A stretch of 64,000 bases of DNA from Xenorhabdus eapokensis (GTDB taxonomy: Bacteria > Pseudomonadota > Gammaproteobacteria > Enterobacterales > Enterobacteriaceae). Every line of letters starts with the position of its first letter. Position 1 is the first letter of the stretch. The notes under the pieces were generated by a model. The model had not been told where the DNA came from. It saw only the letters and a program-made list of their open reading frames with translations, and did no database searches. Shown here one piece after another: positions 17,945 through 28,522 of the stretch. A program made the translations under genes and the position numbers. Where the stretch lies: NCBI RefSeq assembly GCF_001908105.1, contig NZ_MKGQ01000012.1, positions 1-64,000 of the forward strand, given 5' to 3'.

Positions 17945-18507
17945 CAGGCGTGTCCTGCTTGTGGTGAGAGATTATCAATATTAACCCCCAGCAAAGAAGC
18001 CGCTTCACGCCAGCGGATAGCAATAGGGATATCAAAAATGATAGAAGGATCAGCGCTGACAGTCAGCCAACTGTTTTCCATAATTTCCCTTTCCAACTGA
18101 CCGGCTTCCCAACTTGAGTATCCAAGGGTCATTAAAATATTTTTCGGTTGGCGTGATGTACCCAGGGCTTCCAGCACATCCTTGGATGTCGTGATCATAG
18201 TGTGTTCAGAAATCTGAATACTGGAACTGAAACCTGATTGCGGCGTATGCAAAATAAAACCGTGCTCCTCAGACAGAGGGCCGCCAGCCATCACTGGCCG
18301 ATTGAGATTTATCGTACTGTCTTTATCTTTAGGAACGATATCTAATTTTTGCAAAATACTTTGGATAGAAACTTGGGCTATTGGCTTATTGATAACTAAT
18401 CCCATTGCCCCGTTTTGATCATGTTCGCAGATATAAACCACGGAACGATTGAAATAAGGATCAGAGAGCGAAGGCATGGCAATAAGAAAATGATGCTGTA
18501 GGTTCAT
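17944..18507 (-). CDS. yqgE: YqgE family protein (UPF0301/DUF179)
   Basis: A 187-residue protein, the same length as E. coli YqgE, of unknown function. The start [14 protein letters not shown] at 18507 was preferred over an upstream extension because family members begin [12 protein letters not shown]. Typical motifs are [21 protein letters not shown] and [11 protein letters not shown]. It is cotranscribed with ruvX and downstream of gshB. Confidence 0.95.
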   Translation of the reverse strand: MNLQHHFLIAMPSLSDPYFNRSVVYICEHDQNGAMGLVINKPIAQVSIQSILQKLDIVPKDKDSTINLNRPVMAGGPLSEEHGFILHTPQSGFSSSIQISEHTMITTSKDVLEALGTSRQPKNILMTLGYSSWEAGQLEREIMENSWLTVSADPSIIFDIPIAIRWREAASLLGVNIDNLSPQAGHA

Positions 18508-18614
18508 GTGTTTTCTGATAATTATTTTGGCAATATAAGAATGACTGGCCCACAGTATGTGGGCTCTTATTATAAATGGCAAATATTGTCAGGAAACGAA
18601 CGTTGTTTGGCCTG

Positions 18615-19574
18615 TTATGCGACCTGTTTTTCCAATCGTTTTTCGATAGCATCCATCAGCATGCCAGTAATGGAGATGTCTGGGAATGCCGCTTCTATTT
18701 CACGTACACAGGTTGGGCTGGTGACGTTGATTTCAGTTAAACGATCGCCAATGATATCCAGCCCAACAAAAATTAATCCTTTCTCTTTTAATACAGGAGC
18801 AACTGCGCGGGCAATTGCCCAATCGCTTTCTGACAATGGGCGTGCTTCTCCACGGCCACCTGCCGCCAGATTACCACGAGTTTCTCCTTGAGCAGGGATA
18901 CGGGCAAGACAATAAGGTACAGGTTCACCATCAACAACCAGTACGCGTTTATCTCCCTCTTTAATAGCAGGCAGAAAATTTTGTGCCATACAATAACGAG
19001 TGCCATGTTCAGTCAGCGTTTCAATAATAACACCGACATTGGCGTCGTCTTGTTTTAAACGGAAGATGGAAGCCCCCCCCATACCATCTAAAGGCTTAAA
19101 AATAACATCGCTATGTTTTTTATGGAATTCGCGTAATTTTTTGGCATTGCGGGTGACTAGCGTATCGGGTGTCAATTCCGGAAACCAGGCAGTAAACAGC
19201 TTTTCATTACAGTCGCGCAGGCTTTGGGGCTTATTAACGATCAGGCTGCCTTTGGCTTCTGCTCTTTCCAGAATATAGGTTGCATAGATGTATTCAGTAT
19301 CAAAAGGCGGATCTTTGCGCATTAAAATAACTTGCAAGGTATCGAGAGCGATTTCTTGCTCACTGCCAAACTGATACCACTGTTGGGGATTTTCTTCTAC
19401 CGTGAGTAAACGTGTGTGGGCGCGAGCCTCTCCTTGATGCAGGTAGAGATCATGCATTTCCATATAATGGATTTCCCATCCGCGTTTTTGTGCTTCCAAC
19501 AGCATGGCAAAACTAGTGTCTTTCTTGATGTTGATGGATGAAATAGGATCCATCACAATACCGAGCTTGATCAT
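18615..19574 (-). CDS. gshB: Glutathione synthetase
   Basis: ATP-grasp enzyme joining gamma-glutamylcysteine and glycine. It is 319 residues (E. coli 316). KLGIVMDPISSINIKKDTS is the N-terminal signature, LKPLDGMGGASIFR the ATP-binding glycine loop, and ERGEARPLSESD-like plus INVTSPTCVREIE the substrate and metal region. rsmE precedes it with a 9-base gap and yqgE follows, matching the E. coli rsmE-gshB-yqgE-ruvX order. Confidence 0.97.
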   Translation of the reverse strand: MIKLGIVMDPISSINIKKDTSFAMLLEAQKRGWEIHYMEMHDLYLHQGEARAHTRLLTVEENPQQWYQFGSEQEIALDTLQVILMRKDPPFDTEYIYATYILERAEAKGSLIVNKPQSLRDCNEKLFTAWFPELTPDTLVTRNAKKLREFHKKHSDVIFKPLDGMGGASIFRLKQDDANVGVIIETLTEHGTRYCMAQNFLPAIKEGDKRVLVVDGEPVPYCLARIPAQGETRGNLAAGGRGEARPLSESDWAIARAVAPVLKEKGLIFVGLDIIGDRLTEINVTSPTCVREIEAAFPDISITGMLMDAIEKRLEKQVA

Positions 19575-19583
19575 TTTTTCTCC

Positions 19584-20315
19584 TTAACCCAGGTCACCAA
19601 AACGTACTTGCAATGCGGTAATTGCAGTGAGTGCCGTCGTTTCTGTCCTCAGGACACGAGGCCCTAACAGGATATCAGTAAACTGATATTTTGCTGTCAT
19701 TTCTATTTCTTCGGCAGATAATCCCCCTTCAGGTCCAATCAGCAGGCGCACTTTTTCCACAGGAAGTGGGAGGGTATTGATGCTATGGCTGGCACGGGGA
19801 TGCAAATTCAATTTTAGGCTGCCATCGTTTTCTGCACACCAGCTTTCAAGTGGCATAACGGGACGGATTTCAGGGATCCGGTTACGTCCGCATTGCTCAC
19901 AGGCAGAAATGGCAATTTTTTTCCATTGTTGTAATTTCTTTTCCAATCTTTCTGTATCCAGTTTTACACCACAACGTTCAGACAGAAGTGGGGTAATCGT
20001 GTTGACACCCAACTCAACAGATTTTTGGATTGTAAATTCCATTTTTTCACCACGGGACATGACCTGCCCCAGATGCAGGTTCAGTGGTGATTCATGATCA
20101 GATAATTTGCCATCAAGGATAGTCGCTCTAATCGTTTTTTTACTGGCTTCCGTGATTACTGCATCAAAAACTTGATTACTGCCATCAAAGAGTTGTAATG
20201 CTTGCCCGTTACTCATTCTAAGCACGCGACCAATGTGATTGGCAGCATCATCACTCAAATAAATATCCGCTCCTGTTGTAAGCAGTTCAGGGTGATAGAT
20301 GCGGGGTATTCGCAT
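19584..20315 (-). CDS. rsmE: 16S rRNA (uracil-1498-N3)-methyltransferase
   Basis: A SPOUT-class methyltransferase of 243 residues modifying U1498 of 16S r[13 protein letters not shown] is the N-terminal PUA-like domain start. [15 protein letters not shown] and [17 protein letters not shown] form the SAM-binding trefoil knot. It heads the rsmE-gshB-yqgE-ruvX run. Confidence 0.96.
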   Translation of the reverse strand: MRIPRIYHPELLTTGADIYLSDDAANHIGRVLRMSNGQALQLFDGSNQVFDAVITEASKKTIRATILDGKLSDHESPLNLHLGQVMSRGEKMEFTIQKSVELGVNTITPLLSERCGVKLDTERLEKKLQQWKKIAISACEQCGRNRIPEIRPVMPLESWCAENDGSLKLNLHPRASHSINTLPLPVEKVRLLIGPEGGLSAEEIEMTAKYQFTDILLGPRVLRTETTALTAITALQVRFGDLG

Positions 20316-20607
20316 ATTTTTCTTTCCTTCTTTTTCCGGATTCTTCCGGCATGGCGCAAACAGTCACATAACAAAGTTGATTCATTGCCATGATAAATGA
20401 GTGCTGTTTGCGTGATCAAGTTATCTCTTGGTTTAAGGGATACAAGAGATCTCCTTGCGAGCTGGTTCGCATATTGATTTTATAAATGCGTTTTTAGCTA
20501 AATTTTTATTGCCAATAACCTGAACGAAAAATTAGTATTCATCTTGTTCTGATTGAGGTCAGGAAATAAGGAAAGAAGACGGTAACAGGGATGTTTTTTA
20601 TAAATTG

Positions 20608-21111
20608 ATGTTAATTTTTTCACAGATGAAAAGAAGGAAGAATTCCATTTTAATTGACGTAGATTATATAATAATTATGTTTTTCTGTAGTACCTTATTG
20701 CTATTGGCCGTTATCGATATTAAAACGTATTGCTTGCCAGATATTATCACTCTTCCTTTATTATGGCTTGGGCTTTTAGTTAATATTGATGGTGATTTGG
20801 TTTCGATAAAAAGTGCAATATACGGTGCCATATCAGGGTATCTTTTTTTATGGTTTTTGTATTGGTTGTGTCGATATCTCTTAAATAAGGAAGGAATAGG
20901 TTATGGTGATCTCAAATTAACCGCGGCAATTGGTGCCTGGTTGGGTGTGGAAATGATACCAATGTTGATGCTAATGGCATCATTATCTGGATTGTTTGGG
21001 TTTATAATAATTGGAGCGAAAAGAAAATCTTTTCCTGAATTTATCGCATTTGGCCCTTATTTATGTTTATCCGCAATAATATTGCTGGGGTATGGTATTG
21101 GTAGAATATAA
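20608..21111 (+). CDS. Orphan prepilin peptidase (A24 family), minimal form
   Basis: About 167 residues, all membrane segments. The two catalytic Asp motifs of type IV prepilin peptidases are present: AVIDIKTYCLPD early and GYGDLKL (GxGD box) near residue 110. The N-terminal cysteine-rich methyltransferase domain of full PilD/GspO is absent, so the protein resembles the short A24 forms. Start choice is uncertain: ATGs at 20608 and 20626 and a TTG at 20605 are in frame, with weak ribosome sites. AT content is higher than in the neighbouring housekeeping genes, which suggests later acquisition. No pilin-like substrate gene is adjacent. Confidence 0.75.
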   Translation: MLIFSQMKRRKNSILIDVDYIIIMFFCSTLLLLAVIDIKTYCLPDIITLPLLWLGLLVNIDGDLVSIKSAIYGAISGYLFLWFLYWLCRYLLNKEGIGYGDLKLTAAIGAWLGVEMIPMLMLMASLSGLFGFIIIGAKRKSFPEFIAFGPYLCLSAIILLGYGIGRI

Positions 21112-21505
21112 TATTAATCTGCAAGGTGGAAAGTTAATAAAAAGTGAGATTTTTATTCAAGCTGATTTATTAGGTTGTCGACTATTACTCAATTGCTCAC
21201 AACTTAAATTTATTGTGTGTTTCAATTTATTAAAAGTAGCTAAATATCACGTCAATTAAAAAAATAACCATGTTTGTTTAATAGGCTTTTTGATTATTAA
21301 AATCAGTATTTAATTGGTTTTTGTATGGGGGTGAATATAAGGTATTAAAATGGAATTTGATACAAGTGTTATTAATAATTAATGCTGAGGGTTTGTTTTT
21401 TATTTAATGTGTTGGAGTCATTGAAATTAAATAGGGAAGTTTCATTAAGATAATTTTTCAAATATTGCGGCCGCTACTATCCGTAACGCCCGCAATATTT
21501 TCAAC
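21112..21505. other. AT-rich intergenic region, no gene seen
   Basis: Roughly 390 bases between the prepilin peptidase and the MBL-fold gene. The sequence is strongly AT-rich with many short T/A runs. No open frame with a ribosome site and recognisable product was found. The only clear structure is the hairpin at 21460-21500. Confidence 0.6.
21460..21500. terminator. Hairpin after the MBL-fold gene, probable terminator
   Basis: An 11-bp perfect inverted repeat, AAATATTGCGG (21460-21470) and CCGCAATATTT (21490-21500), with a 19-base loop, 6 bases past the stop of the minus-strand MBL-fold gene. Confidence 0.6.
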
Positions 21506-22393
21506 TTACTGAGGCCACTTCATTTCGCCTTTTAATACTTTGGCACTTAACTCAAGGCTGGATTCGTCAGCCAGATCCGGATAGTGTTTTTTCATGGCTG
21601 TAATTAGTGCATTGGAATCTTTTGCTTTCGGTAATTCTTTTTCCAATGTGGTCAGATAATTCTGTGTGAAAGTTACTGAATTCAACGTCATGGATGAATT
21701 CCCCAGATAGTGACCTGGTACAACAGTTTTAGGTTGCAAACTCTTGATGCGATCCAATGTTTGTTGCCAATGTTGGCGTGATGCTTTGGTCTGGGTATCC
21801 GCAGTCCAGACATGGATATGGTCAGAAACAGTGACACCACCAACAACTGCTTTCAGTTGAGGGATCCAGACAAAAGTACGATCTGCCGCTGGGCCATCTA
21901 AACCTTCAACAATCAGTTTTTCACCATCAACAGTGAAGGAATTTCCTTTCAGTGGCTCTGGTACGACGATCTTTTTGGGTGCCTGGTCTGCAAGAATTCC
22001 ACTCCAATAAGTCAGCTTACCATCTTTGGTTTCATTGATCGCTTTGATGGTTTCTGGTGATGCGATAACTTTGGCGTCAGGGAAAGCTTCGGTGATCACA
22101 TCAAGACCAAAATAAAAATCAGGATCGGATTGGCTGATATAGATCGTTGTTAGTTTTTTACCTGTTTGCTGGATCATTTTTACCAGCTCTTGGGCATCAT
22201 TTTTCTTAAATTGGGCATCGATCAGAACAACTTCATGATCACCACTAATAATTTCAGAAGAAACAGGGAAGACACCTTTCTCGCCTGGATTGTAGACATC
22301 TAATTTCAGATCTGTTGCTTGAGCCAGTGATGCTATCCCCAGGGAGAGTGTCGCTGCCAGAGCGATATTTAATGTTGTTTTGCGAGCCATCAT
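21506..22393 (-). CDS. Secreted metallo-beta-lactamase-fold protein with degenerate metal site
   Basis: About 295 residues with a signal peptide (ALAATLSLGIASLAQA, cleavage near residue 26). The fold is recognisable from ISGDHEVVLIDAQF, TIYISQSDPDFYFGLDVI, KAVVGGVTVSD and VVPGHYLG. At the place of the HxHxDH zinc motif the sequence reads SQSDPD, and the usual Asp after the second sheet is Gly (VVGG), so two-zinc hydrolase chemistry is doubtful; the PGH histidine remains. ATGs at 22393 and 22390 are both usable after AGGA. It is divergent from a LysR regulator that probably controls it. Substrate unknown. Confidence 0.8.
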   Translation of the reverse strand: MMARKTTLNIALAATLSLGIASLAQATDLKLDVYNPGEKGVFPVSSEIISGDHEVVLIDAQFKKNDAQELVKMIQQTGKKLTTIYISQSDPDFYFGLDVITEAFPDAKVIASPETIKAINETKDGKLTYWSGILADQAPKKIVVPEPLKGNSFTVDGEKLIVEGLDGPAADRTFVWIPQLKAVVGGVTVSDHIHVWTADTQTKASRQHWQQTLDRIKSLQPKTVVPGHYLGNSSMTLNSVTFTQNYLTTLEKELPKAKDSNALITAMKKHYPDLADESSLELSAKVLKGEMKWPQ

Positions 22394-22531
22394 CGAATTC
22401 CTGTACCAAAATGCGTGTTTGCTTGAATAGTATGTATGATAAGTTGCGTATTTCGATTTAAAAACCCCATAATCAGCAACTATTTGTTGCATAAATCGAT
22501 CGAATTAGAAGTAAAAAATAGGTTGGACGAA

Positions 22532-23446
22532 ATGGATAGGATCACCGCAGCACAAGTGTTTATTACGATTGTCGAACAGGGTAGCCTCATCGCAGCCGCA
22601 GAGCGATTGGATATGTCGAGGGCAATGGTATCGCGGTATTTGGCTGAAATGGAAAAGTGGGCAGGAGTTCGCTTATTGCATCGTACAACACGTAAAATTA
22701 GCCTCACTTCGGCGGGAGAGAGTGCTTATCAACGCAGCTTTAAGTTAATGGAATTAGCAGAAGAAATGCCTGTACAGCAAGCGCTGGAAGCACAAACCTT
22801 GCGAGGATTGTTGCGTGTAAGTTGTTCCCAATCGTTGGCTATCAGTGCATTGGCGGTTGCCATGCCTGAATTTATGCGGATATATCCACACATTGCCGTC
22901 AATTTGCAAATGAATAATAAAGTTGTCAATTTGATAGAAGAACGCATTGATTTGGCGATCCGTATTACCAATAATCTGGAGCCGAATCTGATCGCTCGTC
23001 CATTATCGACTTGCCATTCCGTTGTTTGTGCTGCGCCTTCTTATTTAGCGGAAAAATCTACTCCCAATAATCCTATGGATTTAACATCACATAACTGCCT
23101 GACCTATAACTTTTTCGGCAAAAGTTTATGGGTATTTGAAAAACAGCATGAGCACTATTCCGTTCCTGTCAGTGGTACGTTAAGTGCCAATGAATCGACG
23201 GTATTAATGGAAGCTGCTTTGCAGGGCGCCGGAATTGCCATGCAGCCTTACTATTCAGTTTCTTCTTATTTGATGTCAGGGCAGTTGGTTGAGTTGCTGC
23301 CTGATTACCAACCTCAAGCAATGGGGATCTATGGCATTTATACCAGCCGCCAGAATATGCCAGCGCCTTTGCGGGCACTGTTGGATTTTCTGGTGGATTG
23401 GTTTGCTACATCACCTCACTGGCAGCAATTAATGTTGAAACGCTAA
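22532..23446 (+). CDS. LysR-family regulator, divergent from the MBL-fold gene
   Basis: A 304-residue LysR-type regulator starting MDRITAAQVFITIVEQGS at 22532. The helix-turn-helix is in SLIAAAERLDMSRAMVSRYLAEME (about residues 15-38), and RLLHRTTRKISLTSAG follows. The effector domain contains ALQGAGIAMQP. A 138-base gap separates it from the MBL-fold gene, so mutual regulation is likely. Its 3' end overlaps that of the convergent lysR gene by 18 bases. Confidence 0.9.
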   Translation: MDRITAAQVFITIVEQGSLIAAAERLDMSRAMVSRYLAEMEKWAGVRLLHRTTRKISLTSAGESAYQRSFKLMELAEEMPVQQALEAQTLRGLLRVSCSQSLAISALAVAMPEFMRIYPHIAVNLQMNNKVVNLIEERIDLAIRITNNLEPNLIARPLSTCHSVVCAAPSYLAEKSTPNNPMDLTSHNCLTYNFFGKSLWVFEKQHEHYSVPVSGTLSANESTVLMEAALQGAGIAMQPYYSVSSYLMSGQLVELLPDYQPQAMGIYGIYTSRQNMPAPLRALLDFLVDWFATSPHWQQLMLKR

Positions 23447-24358
23447 TGTCAATTTTTCGGCAAATAGAGCAGCCTGTTGTTTTAAATGGGTAATGAAAGC
23501 CTCAACGGGTTCTGAGGAGGGACGATGTATGGGTTTGATTAGACTTACTGTGAATGGAATATCGATACTGAATGGCCGAATGCAAATTTTTGCGCTGTTA
23601 TCTAAATAATCCAATGCAGTTAGCGGATTTACGATGGATAGACCAATGCCTTCGTTAATCATGGCACAAATTGAGGCTGCGCTATGGGTTTCCATGATCA
23701 TGTTGCGATTGATTTGATGCTCAGTAAAGATTGTATCAATGAGTTGCCTGTAACTGTCTGTGATCGAGAGGCTGATAAATTTTTGATTGTGAAAATCTGC
23801 TGGCGTCAGTTGTGATTTTTGACCGAGAGGATGATTTACAGGTAAGACACAAACTTCATTTAAGGTTATCAATGTTTCTCGCTCAGTACCTGCTGGTGTC
23901 TGCAAATGTTCGGTTAAGCCAATATCATAGCGCTGTGCTGAAAGCCATTCTTCCAATAAGGGAGACTCTTGCGGAATGATGGTCAGTTTGGCTTCAGGAT
24001 AATGTTCGATAAAACTGCAACAGGCTTTTGGCAGCAGGGATTGGGAAAACATTGGCAGGCAAGCGACGGATAATTGCGCCTGTTCAAATTGTCGGATACT
24101 GTCAGCCGCGTTGATGATTCTTTCCAGCCCATAATAAGAGCGCTGCACTTCCTCAAATAACCGTAATCCTTGCGCGGTAGGAAACAGGCGGCCTTTGATT
24201 CGATCAAACAATTTAAATTTTAATAATTGTTCAAGGCGTGCCAGTTCACGGCTGACGGTAGGTTGGGATGTTTTCAGTAATAATGCCGCGTCAGTCAGGT
24301 TCTTAGTCGTCATTACAGCATGGAAAATTTCAATGTGTCGCCATGAGCAGGAGTGCAT
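23429..24358 (-). CDS. lysR: LysR, activator of lysA
   Basis: The namesake LysR regulator (309 residues; E. coli 311), which activates lysA when diaminopimelate is high and lysine low. Near-identical blocks to E. coli LysR include RHIEIFHAVMT, SQPTVSRELARLE, FEEVQRSYYGL, QESPLLEEWLSAQR and SAASICAMINEGIGLS. It is divergent from lysA with a 131-base shared regulatory region, as in E. coli. Confidence 0.95.
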   Translation of the reverse strand: MHSCSWRHIEIFHAVMTTKNLTDAALLLKTSQPTVSRELARLEQLLKFKLFDRIKGRLFPTAQGLRLFEEVQRSYYGLERIINAADSIRQFEQAQLSVACLPMFSQSLLPKACCSFIEHYPEAKLTIIPQESPLLEEWLSAQRYDIGLTEHLQTPAGTERETLITLNEVCVLPVNHPLGQKSQLTPADFHNQKFISLSITDSYRQLIDTIFTEHQINRNMIMETHSAASICAMINEGIGLSIVNPLTALDYLDNSAKICIRPFSIDIPFTVSLIKPIHRPSSEPVEAFITHLKQQAALFAEKLTLAFQH

Positions 24359-24489
24359 GTCTTATCTCTTTGGGTGAAAAATAGACATAACGATATCATA
24401 AATGAATAGATTGTGGCTAAATGGATATTTTTCTTCCTGCTTTATTATTGTCAATAATGAAGGATCTACTGATTTTGTGGGGCGCTTCA

Positions 24490-25752
24490 ATGACTATATC
24501 GAGCTTTACTCATGACTCAGGGAAACATTTTACCCCTGATGATCTACTCCGTTTGCCAATGCAGTACGGAACACCATTGTGGCTTTATGATGGCGATAGC
24601 ATCATCAAACAAATCAAAAAATTAAAACAATTTGATGTCATTCGGTTCGCACAGAAAGCATGCTCCAATACCCATATTTTACGCTTGATGAGAGAGCAGG
24701 GTGTGAAAGTTGATGCAGTGTCATTGGGTGAAATAGAGCGGGCGCTTTATGCCGGTTTCAAACCTGGCCGCGATAAGTCAGAGATTGTGTTCACGGCGGA
24801 TATGATTGATGAGGCAACATTGTCGCGTGTCATTGAACTGGATATTCCGGTCAATGCCGGTTCTATTGATATGTTGGCACAAATTGGTGAACGTCAGTCT
24901 GGTCATCCGGTATGGTTACGTATCAATCCCGGATTTGGGCATGGGCATAGCCAAAAGACCAATACAGGCGGCGAAAATAGCAAACATGGGATCTGGTTTC
25001 AGGATCTCCCTCTGGCAATTGCAAAAATTCATCAATATGGTTTGAAATTAGTGGGACTGCATATGCACATTGGCTCAGGGGTGGATTATCAGCATCTCTC
25101 CAATGTCTGTAATGCTATGGTGGAGCAGGTCATGCTGTGCGGGGAGGATATCCAAGCTATTTCCGCAGGCGGTGGCTTATCTATTCCTTATAAGGACGGT
25201 GAAGAGTCAGTCGATACCGAACATTATTACAGCTTGTGGCATGAGGCTCGTCAACGTATTGAGCAGCACCTGGGGCATCATATTGGGCTGGAAATTGAAC
25301 CTGGGCGTTTTCTGGTTGCTGAGTCAGGGATCTTAATGGCGGAAGTACGGGCGGTTAAATCTATGGGGAATCGACATTATGTGCTGGTGGATGCGGGTTT
25401 TAATGACTTAATGCGTCCGGCGATGTATGGCAGTTATCACCCTATTTCTGTGTTGCCGGTAAACGCGCTACCGGAAACTACATTGTTAGAAACCATCGTT
25501 GCGGGGCCGCTATGTGAATCTGGTGATGTGTTTACTCAATTGGAAGGCGGGGAGGTTGTATCACGTATGTTGCCTCATGTTAACGTCGGGGATTATCTGA
25601 TTTTTCACGCTACCGGCGCTTACGGTGCTTCTATGTCTTCAAATTATAACAGCCGCCCTTTGATCCCTGAAATTTTGTTTACTGGCGGAAAAGCGCGTTT
25701 GATTCGTCGCCGCCAGACAATCGAAGAGCTGTTATCACTAGAATCCATTTAA
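24490..25752 (+). CDS. lysA: Diaminopimelate decarboxylase
   Basis: PLP-dependent last step of lysine biosynthesis (meso-DAP to L-lysine and CO2). The ATG at 24490 gives 420 residues, identical in length to E. coli LysA; upstream in-frame ATGs would add a hydrophobic stretch not seen in the family. PLP Lys lies in IRFAQKACSN, the family HIGSG motif is in GLHMHIGSGVDY, and GAYGASMSSNYNSRP and GPLCESGDVF build the substrate site. Regulated by the divergent LysR; a terminator follows. Confidence 0.97.
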   Translation: MTISSFTHDSGKHFTPDDLLRLPMQYGTPLWLYDGDSIIKQIKKLKQFDVIRFAQKACSNTHILRLMREQGVKVDAVSLGEIERALYAGFKPGRDKSEIVFTADMIDEATLSRVIELDIPVNAGSIDMLAQIGERQSGHPVWLRINPGFGHGHSQKTNTGGENSKHGIWFQDLPLAIAKIHQYGLKLVGLHMHIGSGVDYQHLSNVCNAMVEQVMLCGEDIQAISAGGGLSIPYKDGEESVDTEHYYSLWHEARQRIEQHLGHHIGLEIEPGRFLVAESGILMAEVRAVKSMGNRHYVLVDAGFNDLMRPAMYGSYHPISVLPVNALPETTLLETIVAGPLCESGDVFTQLEGGEVVSRMLPHVNVGDYLIFHATGAYGASMSSNYNSRPLIPEILFTGGKARLIRRRQTIEELLSLESI

Positions 25753-25758
25753 AATAAA

Positions 25759-25784
25759 AACGGGGCGCTGGTGCCCCGTTTCTT
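25759..25784 (+). terminator. Rho-independent terminator of lysA
   Basis: An 8-bp stem AACGGGGC (25759-25766) with GCCCCGTT (25773-25780), a 6-nt loop and a T-rich tail, starting just after the lysA stop. The symmetric A-run also lets it serve the convergent fadE gene. Confidence 0.85.
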
Positions 25785-25821
25785 GTCCCATATTGGTATT
25801 AATCAGGTTTTTGGGTCAGCA

Positions 25822-28269
25822 TCAGGCTGCTTTATTTTGACGCTGACTTTCAGACTTTTTTGCTGAATTGGGTACAGCAAATGCATCCGGCTTAAATTCA
25901 TCAACATTGATTGAACGCAGTCGACTGTTTTCAGCACGCTTCAGGATATCGGCTTCTTCCTGAGTAATCTTGTGCTCTGCCAATGCCTGTTCAGCCAATT
26001 TATCCAGACGGGTGAAGCTTAGGTTTTTGCCGGCTTCTCGGCTTAGGCGAACATGGATTGGCTCTGCGGCGATGATATCGTGCAACGCTTCTTCCAGTAA
26101 CCCGTGTGGGTTGTGCTCACTGGGTGTCAGATATTGCCCACGCCCAATTCGGCTACGGGTTGCGGAAGGCGTCTGTAATATCTGAGCCAGTTTGTGATCC
26201 AATTTATCAGATGGTGCGGTATGTACACGCCCCAATGGGAAAATAATCACTCGCATTAAACCTGCAACCAGACGGTTAGGGAAATTGCGCAGCAAATCAT
26301 TCATGGCCTGTTCAGCTTGGTTCAGGCTATCTTCTACTGCCCATTGGATCAATGGAAAATCTTCTTTCTGGCGACCTTCATCTTCATAGCGTTTCAAGGC
26401 CGCAGAAGCCAGGAAGATTTGGCTCAAAATGTCCCCCAAACGAGCTGACATGCGTTCACGACGTTTCAGACTGCCTCCCAATACGCCCATTGAAACATCA
26501 GAGAGCAGGGCAAGGTTAGCGCTTAAGCGATTGATCTGTTGGTAGTAACGGCGAGTAGCATCATTGACTGGTGAACGACTGGTTCTGCCTTTAGTAATAC
26601 CAAGCCACAGGCTGCGCAGCATGTTGCTGGCAACATGGCCCAAATGACCAAACAGAGCTTTGTCAAAGTGTTTCACATTGTTGCTTTCTGCTGCGGCGAT
26701 TTCAGCCAATACATAGGGATGGCAACGGATTGCTCCCTGACCAAAGATGATCATGCTGCGGGTCAGGATATTTGCACCTTCAACGGTAATAGCAATGGGT
26801 GAACCCTGATAACCGCGGGCAAGGAAGTTAGATGGTCCAAGACAGATGCCTTTACCGCCAGCGATATCCATAGCGTCAATAAAAGAACGTTGACCTCTAT
26901 GTGTACAATGGTATTTCACGATAGCAGACAGAACCGACGGTTTTTCGCCCAACATGATACCACTGGTGATCATGGTTGCGGCCGCATCCATCAAATAAGC
27001 GTTACCCGCGATACGTGCCAGTGGCTCTTCGATACCTTCCATTTTACCGATAGGCAGCTTGAATTGACGGCGAATATAGGAATAAGCGCCAATTGCCATA
27101 GCTGCACTTTTCAATCCCCCTGTTGCGTTGGATGGCAAAGTAATACCACGGCCAACAGACAGACATTCAACCAGCATACGCCAGCCCTGACCTGCCATTT
27201 TCGGCCCACCAATGATGTAGTCGATAGGAACGAAAATATCTTTGCCACGGGTTGGACCATTCTGGAATGGGATATTCAGCGGGAAATGGCGGTGACCAAT
27301 TTCTACGCCTGGTGTATTGGTTGGGATCAAAGCACAGGTAATTCCCAGTGATTCAGTATCGCCCAGCAGATGGTCAGGGTCATACAGTTTAAATGCCAAT
27401 CCCAGCACGGTAGCGATAGGGGCAAGAGTAATATAACGCTTATTCCAGTTCAGGCGCATGCCAAGAACTTGTTTGCCTTGCCATTCACCCATACAGACAA
27501 CGCCAGTATCAGGGATAGCTCCGGCATCTGAACCCGCTTCCGGGCTGGTCAACGCAAAACAAGGAATTTCTTCACCACGGGCAAGTCCAGGCAAGTAACG
27601 TTTTTTCTGTTCATCTGTGCCGTAGTGTTGCAGCAATTCACCTGGCCCCAAGGAGTTAGGTACGCCAACAGTAATTGCCAGAATACCTGATACGCCGGAC
27701 AATTTTTGCAATACCTGAGATTGAGCGTAAGCGGAAAATTCCAGGCCACCATATTCTTTCTTGATGATCATGGCAAAGAAACGGTGTTCTTTTAGGTACG
27801 CCCAAAGCTCTGGTGGTAAGTCAGCCAATTCATGGGTAATTTGGAAATCATTTGCCATGCGGCAGGCTTCTTCTACCGGACCATCAATAAAAGCTTGTTC
27901 TTCAGCCGTTAACTGCGGCTTTGGATAGTTATGCAGTTTTTGCCAGTCAGGATTACCGCGGAACAGATCGCCTTCCCACCATGTAGTTCCCGCATCAATG
28001 GCTTCTTTCTCTGTTCTAGACATACTTGGCATAACCTTACGGAAGGCTTTTAGGCCAGGTGCAGAGAATAAAGATATACGTACAGGTGTAAACACAAGAG
28101 GGAATAGAACGATGACGAGCGGTAACAGCAGCCAATAACTCCAAAGGCCAGTGATACCCATAACGAATGTATAGGCAACAAGCAGTAAGCTACTGAGCGT
28201 CAGGCTGACTTTGTGATAACAAAGCCCGCCAATCAAGATTAAAAATAAGATAATGCTGAAAGCGGTCAT
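25822..28269 (-). CDS. fadE: Acyl-CoA dehydrogenase
   Basis: An 815-residue FadE-type acyl-CoA dehydrogenase (E. coli 814), the first step of fatty-acid beta-oxidation. It has N-terminal hydrophobic segments (about residues 1-65), then the FAD-binding dehydrogenase core with [16 protein letters not shown] and [11 protein letters not shown]. The long C-terminal extension typical of FadE is present. It is divergent from gmhA, and a FadR-like operator lies between start codon and intergenic region. Confidence 0.95.
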   Translation of the reverse strand: MTAFSIILFLILIGGLCYHKVSLTLSSLLLVAYTFVMGITGLWSYWLLLPLVIVLFPLVFTPVRISLFSAPGLKAFRKVMPSMSRTEKEAIDAGTTWWEGDLFRGNPDWQKLHNYPKPQLTAEEQAFIDGPVEEACRMANDFQITHELADLPPELWAYLKEHRFFAMIIKKEYGGLEFSAYAQSQVLQKLSGVSGILAITVGVPNSLGPGELLQHYGTDEQKKRYLPGLARGEEIPCFALTSPEAGSDAGAIPDTGVVCMGEWQGKQVLGMRLNWNKRYITLAPIATVLGLAFKLYDPDHLLGDTESLGITCALIPTNTPGVEIGHRHFPLNIPFQNGPTRGKDIFVPIDYIIGGPKMAGQGWRMLVECLSVGRGITLPSNATGGLKSAAMAIGAYSYIRRQFKLPIGKMEGIEEPLARIAGNAYLMDAAATMITSGIMLGEKPSVLSAIVKYHCTHRGQRSFIDAMDIAGGKGICLGPSNFLARGYQGSPIAITVEGANILTRSMIIFGQGAIRCHPYVLAEIAAAESNNVKHFDKALFGHLGHVASNMLRSLWLGITKGRTSRSPVNDATRRYYQQINRLSANLALLSDVSMGVLGGSLKRRERMSARLGDILSQIFLASAALKRYEDEGRQKEDFPLIQWAVEDSLNQAEQAMNDLLRNFPNRLVAGLMRVIIFPLGRVHTAPSDKLDHKLAQILQTPSATRSRIGRGQYLTPSEHNPHGLLEEALHDIIAAEPIHVRLSREAGKNLSFTRLDKLAEQALAEHKITQEEADILKRAENSRLRSINVDEFKPDAFAVPNSAKKSESQRQNKAA

Positions 28270-28302
28270 AGTAAAACTCCTGTAAATCTCAGGTTGAGTT
28301 GT

Positions 28303-28319
28303 CAGAGGTCTGACCTGTT
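28303..28319. promoter_or_regulatory. FadR operator candidate upstream of fadE
   Basis: CAGAGGTCTGACCTGTT resembles the FadR consensus (A-x-C-TGGTC-x-GAC-x-x-GTT), with the GGTC-x-GAC core intact. It lies 34 bases upstream of the fadE start. FadR represses fad genes in the absence of long-chain acyl-CoA. Confidence 0.6.
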
Positions 28320-28522
28320 GTGATGTTCTTCTTTTTTAGATGAGGAAAGTGCATTTATCAATATATTTACATCTTAATTACAATCTAGCTCACAAAGTCG
28401 TGTTAGTTTTACAAACGATAATTCTTGCAAGATGTGATGATATCTTCTTTCAAATAGGGGAATCCGTTACACTTGCTGACCAACATTATTAATCCCGAAG
28501 ACTTTTCAGGAGTATGAGTTCC

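Noticed and set aside
24421..24489. Longer lysA start adding a hydrophobic N-terminus
   Set aside because: The extension overlaps the lysR-lysA control region and is not found in the family; ATG 24490 gives exactly 420 residues.
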